NCBI GenBank assembly: GCA_964592235.1
Contig: CAZQCF010000019.1
Span: forward strand, 7,154 to 71,153
Source of the DNA: PLA3 sp964592235
GTDB lineage: Bacteria; Planctomycetota; Phycisphaerae; UBA1845; UTPLA1
Reading direction: 5' to 3'
Length of the DNA stretch: 64,000 nucleotides
This document shows, piece by piece, positions 60,751 through 64,000 of this stretch. The position numbers and the translations under genes are program-made. Below the pieces are notes generated by a model. It was not told the DNA's origin. It did no database searches and saw nothing but the letters and a program-made list of their open reading frames with translations. The first letter of the stretch is position 1. Each line of letters starts with the position of its first letter.

Positions 60751-62181
60751 TCAGCTACTACGCACGGAGCGGCTTCGCAGATTTCGGCGGCGAAGTCCTA
60801 GCAAACCCAGCGCCATGATCGGCGCCATGCTGCCGCCCATTGTGCCGCATAGACCGGCGCCGCAGTCGGCGGAACCGTTGCCGTTGCCGTTCTCGTTGCC
60901 GTTGTCATTCCCGTTATTGTTGTTATTGCCGTTATCGTTCCCGTTTCCGTTGTTGTTGCCGTTGTTGTTGCCGTTGTCGGGCGCGGGGTTGTATCGCAGC
61001 GCGCGCTCGTTGAACCGATCACCCGCGTAAAGCGCTCCATTCGGCCCACAGGCCACGCCGCCCACGTCGAACAACGTGCTGGCGCTGACGCCGCCGGGAT
61101 TCTGCGTGTTGCCCGAGAAGTCCGCCTGGCCAAAAACGCGATCTGCGGTGCTGTCGTTCGCCGGGTCGGTGAACTCCAATATACGATCGTTGATCGAGTC
61201 GGCCACATACAGATTGCCGCTCACCGGATCGACCGCCACGCTCACCGGTGTGTTCATGAGCACCGCGCTGGTCCCCGCCGTATTTGACGCGAAATCGGGC
61301 TGACCAAAGACACGCGTCGCATTCATGTTGGTCGTGATCGGCGGCACATAACGCACGACCCGGTTGTTGCCCTGGTCCGCCACGTACACGACGCCGTTTT
61401 CGTCAACCGTCACGCCCTCGGGGTTATTCAGCGTGTTCGCCGCGGGCACCGGGTTGACGTCATTCTGGTTCCGCTCCTTGGACGTGAAGTTCGGCTGGCC
61501 CAGCACGATATCGGCCGTCGTATCCGTCGTCGCGGGTGTGTTGTACACCAGCACGCGGTGCAGGTTCAGATCAGCAAGGTACAAATTGTCGTTCGGGTCG
61601 ATGCCGACGCCGTCGGGGTTGCCGAGGTTGTCGGCGGTCGGATTCACCGCCTGATTCTTCGTCGTGAAACTGCCGCCCTGTCCAAACACCTGAACGGCGG
61701 GCTCATTCGTCGCGAGAAACGGCGGGTCGTAGCGAAGAATTCGCTTGTTGCCTGAATCCGCCACGTACAGCCGACCGGCGGAATCCACCACCGCGCCGCG
61801 CGGACCGGACAGCGTCAACTCCGAAGGGTTCGCATTGCCGCGGTTCTCGTCGACGCCCGCGAAATCGGCCTGGCCCAGCACGATGTCGGCCGCCTGCCCG
61901 TTTGTGAAGGCCGCCGCATCGGGCCACGAAAGCACGCGGTTGTTGCCCGTGTCGCAGACCCACAGCCGGCCGGTCGCATGATCGACGGTCAGCCCGCGCA
62001 CGCCGCTTAACGTCGAAGCGGATGGCGTACCACCTTGATTGCTTTGGTTGCTGGTGAAGTCATTTTGACCCACGACGCCATCGGCGACCGTGTCTTCCGG
62101 CGCGGCCGCAGCGGAACCCGCCCACAGGCTGATGGTCAGCGCGCACGCACAAAGTGATCCGAACAAGGTCCTGCATCGCAT
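60751..62181 (-). CDS. NHL-repeat secreted protein with Asn/Gly linker and C-terminal anchor
   Basis: Signal peptide (MRCRTLFGSLCACALTISLW), then six or seven NHL/propeller repeats with the pattern GNxxVxDSGNxRILxF and VFGQ.DF (for example LYVADSGNKRILRYDPP and VYVADQGNNRVVRY). After residue ~420 a low-complexity Asn/Gly/Asp stretch of about 45 residues runs into ADCGAGLCGTMGGSMAPIMA and RRR: a C-terminal sorting signal with Cys, hydrophobic helix and Arg cluster. AAGGAG lies 6 nt before the ATG at 62181. Likely cell-surface attached. Confidence 0.85.
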   Translation of the reverse strand: MRCRTLFGSLCACALTISLWAGSAAAAPEDTVADGVVGQNDFTSNQSNQGGTPSASTLSGVRGLTVDHATGRLWVCDTGNNRVLSWPDAAAFTNGQAADIVLGQADFAGVDENRGNANPSELTLSGPRGAVVDSAGRLYVADSGNKRILRYDPPFLATNEPAVQVFGQGGSFTTKNQAVNPTADNLGNPDGVGIDPNDNLYLADLNLHRVLVYNTPATTDTTADIVLGQPNFTSKERNQNDVNPVPAANTLNNPEGVTVDENGVVYVADQGNNRVVRYVPPITTNMNATRVFGQPDFASNTAGTSAVLMNTPVSVAVDPVSGNLYVADSINDRILEFTDPANDSTADRVFGQADFSGNTQNPGGVSASTLFDVGGVACGPNGALYAGDRFNERALRYNPAPDNGNNNGNNNGNGNDNGNNNNNGNDNGNENGNGNGSADCGAGLCGTMGGSMAPIMALGLLGLRRRNLRSRSVRSS

Positions 62182-62264
62182 GGGGAACTCCTTGAAAGCG
62201 ACATTGCCGCGAGGCTGTTGGCTCATGCGACGGCGGGAACGAACGCCCCCCGCCGCCGATCAAT

Positions 62265-63608
62265 TCAGGGGAATATACCGCGCTCTTTGTAAACCGTCTC
62301 CAGCGCCTGCAGTGCCACAATGTAGGCGGCCGTGCGCCAGTCCGTGTGGTGCTTCTTCGCCGTGTCGCGCACGCGGCGATACGACCCGACAATCTTCTTC
62401 TTCAACTTGCCGTCCACTTCGTCCAGATCCCAGAACTCGCTGCGCTTGTTTTGCAGCCACTCGAAATAGCTCACAATCACGCCGCCGCTGTTGCACAAGA
62501 TGTCCGGGATAACGTGAATCCCCCGCTTTTGCAGAATCTCATCCCCCTCCGGATCGGTCGGTCCGTTCGCCCCTTCGGCCACCAGCTTGCAATCCAGCAG
62601 ACCGGCCGTCTCGCCAGTGATCTGATTCTCCATCGCAGCCGGTATAAAGATGTCTGTCTTGGTTCGCAGGAAGCCCTCGTGATCGATTGACTCCCCGCGT
62701 GCGTATCCGCGCACCCCGCCGTTGGATCGCACGTAGTCGGCGAGGTCTTCGACATCGAACCCGTTGCTGTTGGCGATCGCCCCGGTGTGATCCTCCACGG
62801 CCACGAGCTTCGACTCGTGCGCCGCCAGCAATCGCGCCGCCCACGAACCGACGTTGCCAAATCCCTGCACCGTGAACGTCGCGCGCGACAGCGGGAGATG
62901 ATGATCCTTCGCCCATTCCTCGATAATGTAGGCCGCGCCTTGGCCCGTCGCCTTATCGCGTCCGACGCTGCCGCCGGAGACGATCGGCTTGCCGGTCACG
63001 ACGTGCGTGCAACGCTGCCGTTCATGCGGCGCGACGGTCGACAGGTACGTATCCAGGAACCACGCCATGATCTGTGAATTGGTATTCACGTCCGGCGCGG
63101 GGATGTCGTACTCCGGGCCGACGTTGTCGCCCAGCGCATAGACAAACCGCCGCGTGATGCGCTCGATTTCGGCCTGGCTGTAGCCCTTCGGATCAAAGGC
63201 GATGCCGCCTTTCGCCCCGCCATACGGCAAATCCGAAATCGCCGTCTTCCACGTCATCCAGGCCGCCAGCGCCCGCACTTCATCGATCTCCACCGACGGG
63301 TGATAGCGCAGGCCGCCCTTGAATGGGCCGCGCGCGTTGTTGTGCTGCACGCGATATCCCGTGAACACCTCGATGCTCCCGTTGTCCATGCGCACCGGGA
63401 AGTGAACAATGATTTCGTTGGTGGAGGTCGAGAGGATTCGCCGGATATTGGAATCCAGCTTCATCAAGTCGGCTGCCTTGTTGAACTGCTGGATCACCGT
63501 GGCATAAAGGCCCGACGCCCTCTGTGCATGGCCATTCGTCGGCTTGGCCGGCGCGCCGCCCTGTTTGAGTCTGTCAGTCACGCTGGTCCCTGTCTTGACC
63601 GAGGTCAT
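62265..63608 (-). CDS. gdhA: Glu/Leu/Phe/Val dehydrogenase (glutamate dehydrogenase)
   Basis: Converts glutamate and 2-oxoglutarate with NAD(P). Seen: GYRVQHNNARGPFKGGLRYHP, the catalytic-Lys motif LPYGGAKGGIAFDPK, PAPDVNTNSQIMAWFLD, the Rossmann motif FTVQGFGNVGSWAA, and LVAEGANGPTDPEGDEIL. 447 aa with an N-terminal extension of ~35 residues. GHSV-type coenzyme specificity cannot be read securely. Standalone gene. Confidence 0.94.
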   Translation of the reverse strand: MTSVKTGTSVTDRLKQGGAPAKPTNGHAQRASGLYATVIQQFNKAADLMKLDSNIRRILSTSTNEIIVHFPVRMDNGSIEVFTGYRVQHNNARGPFKGGLRYHPSVEIDEVRALAAWMTWKTAISDLPYGGAKGGIAFDPKGYSQAEIERITRRFVYALGDNVGPEYDIPAPDVNTNSQIMAWFLDTYLSTVAPHERQRCTHVVTGKPIVSGGSVGRDKATGQGAAYIIEEWAKDHHLPLSRATFTVQGFGNVGSWAARLLAAHESKLVAVEDHTGAIANSNGFDVEDLADYVRSNGGVRGYARGESIDHEGFLRTKTDIFIPAAMENQITGETAGLLDCKLVAEGANGPTDPEGDEILQKRGIHVIPDILCNSGGVIVSYFEWLQNKRSEFWDLDEVDGKLKKKIVGSYRRVRDTAKKHHTDWRTAAYIVALQALETVYKERGIFP

Positions 63609-63750
63609 CCACGAAACTCCGATGTGTGCCCGCCCTCTACCGCCGGTTCACCGTGCGGCGAACGGAAGCGTAGCATTCTACCAGACTCCCGACCGCCGCA
63701 AAAACGCCGCATTTTCCCCGGAAAATCAAGGAACGGTAAACGCTGGCTTG

Positions 63751-63830
63751 GCACAGGCTGATGGGGTGTGACACAGGCTGATGGGGTGTGGCACAGGCTG
63801 ATGGGGTGTGGCACAGGCTAATCGCCTGTG
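63751..63830. repeat. Four tandem 20-bp repeats
   Basis: GCACAGGCTGATGGGGTGTG occurs three times (63751, 63771 with A for the first G, 63791); the fourth unit (63811-63830) diverges to GCACAGGCTAATCGCCTGTG, which is a palindrome of the CACAGGC/GCCTGTG family. No gene overlaps. The spacer 63609-63905 holds nothing else recognisable. Confidence 0.9.
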
Positions 63831-63905
63831 TCGTGGAAAAACAAATTCCACCCGTACCGAATCTAGGGGGCAGACCGGCGACCCACCCCATTGGACCGCC
63901 CCAAA

Positions 63906-64000
63906 CTAAAGCACCCGCACCCACGCCGCCTTCAGATACGCCGATTCGGGGCAGTTCGGCATCACCGGGTGGTCCGCCCCCGGGCCGCTCCAATCCAGCC
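63906..64000 (-). CDS. C-terminus of an RlmI-like class I rRNA methyltransferase (partial)
   Basis: Minus-strand frame ending TAG (63908-63906), reading LDWSGPGADHPVMPNCPESA and YLKAAWVRVL. D-H-P-V ... F/C-P-E-S-x-Y-L-K is the characteristic end of RlmI-type 23S rRNA (cytosine) methyltransferases. The rest of the gene is outside the window. Confidence 0.6.
   Translation of the reverse strand, partial: LDWSGPGADHPVMPNCPESAYLKAAWVRVL

Noticed and set aside
63751..63830. Possible CRISPR array
   Set aside because: Units are directly adjacent 20-bp copies with no spacers, and no cas genes are nearby.

Overview
The window is GC-rich chromosomal DNA, probably from a metagenome-assembled genome because it holds a run of ten Ns at 22157-22166. 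The gene content points to Planctomycetota, most likely a Phycisphaerae-like lineage (inference). The evidence is: two PEP-CTERM proteins, a dockerin-type secreted metalloprotease, the C-x2-C-G-Y-N-L-T-G-L zinc-ribbon membrane protein, a CPC thioredoxin-like gene overlapping a hybrid histidine kinase, many extragenic palindromes, and a peptidoglycan cluster without visible ftsZ, ftsA or murD. No rRNA, tRNA, CRISPR array or prophage was found.

Layout. 1-10.5 kb: an LTA-synthase-like sulfatase (cut by the window edge), a MacA/MacB-type export pair without a permease, an operon of an active HtrA protease and a paralogue that has lost its catalytic residues, pcm, a CAP-domain lipoprotein, a 49-residue hydrophobic protein and a glycine-rich secreted protein. 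10.5-14.8 kb: a palindrome-rich spacer, two PEP-CTERM proteins, a membrane protein and a DUF1569 protein. 14.8-17.1 kb: a TPP-riboswitch operon of a DUF4406 gene and thiC. 17.1-24.5 kb: DinB-fold genes (one broken by the assembly gap), an IS200/RAYT-type transposase between hairpins, a methyltransferase carrying an in-frame repeat, and a GT39-like protein. 24.5-33.9 kb: the secreted metalloprotease, a composite repeat island, a GT87-like protein, an outer-membrane protein behind an 18-bp palindrome, a 43-residue hydrophobic protein, MOSC, and ndk / small zinc protein / sucD. 33.9-42.3 kb: hybrid kinase and thioredoxin-like partner, PQQ propeller, a decayed RHS/YD locus full of repeats, and lexA. 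42.3-47 kb: isochorismatase, polysaccharide deacetylase and an NCS1 transporter. 47-59.6 kb, minus strand: murG, ftsW, mraY, murF, murE, ftsI, an ftsL-like gene, a LysM protein, rsmH, a BshC-like protein and a GT2 gene, transcribed from high to low coordinates. 59.8-64 kb: a TPR lipoprotein, an NHL-repeat protein with an Asn/Gly linker, glutamate dehydrogenase, a 4 x 20-bp repeat and the end of an RlmI-like methyltransferase.

How the parts fit. The long minus-strand block makes lipid-linked peptidoglycan precursors and the septal polymerase/transpeptidase machinery. MurE carries the DNPR signature of the meso-diaminopimelate-adding enzyme. The thiamine operon should be switched at translation by TPP, because the end of the aptamer overlaps the DUF4406 ribosome-binding region. 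Several palindrome families recur across the window, outside genes, inside genes and, most strikingly, inside the riboswitch P5 arm. The most promising observations are that repeat-bearing riboswitch with DUF4406, the active/inactive HtrA pair, the decayed RHS locus, and the two tiny hydrophobic proteins.
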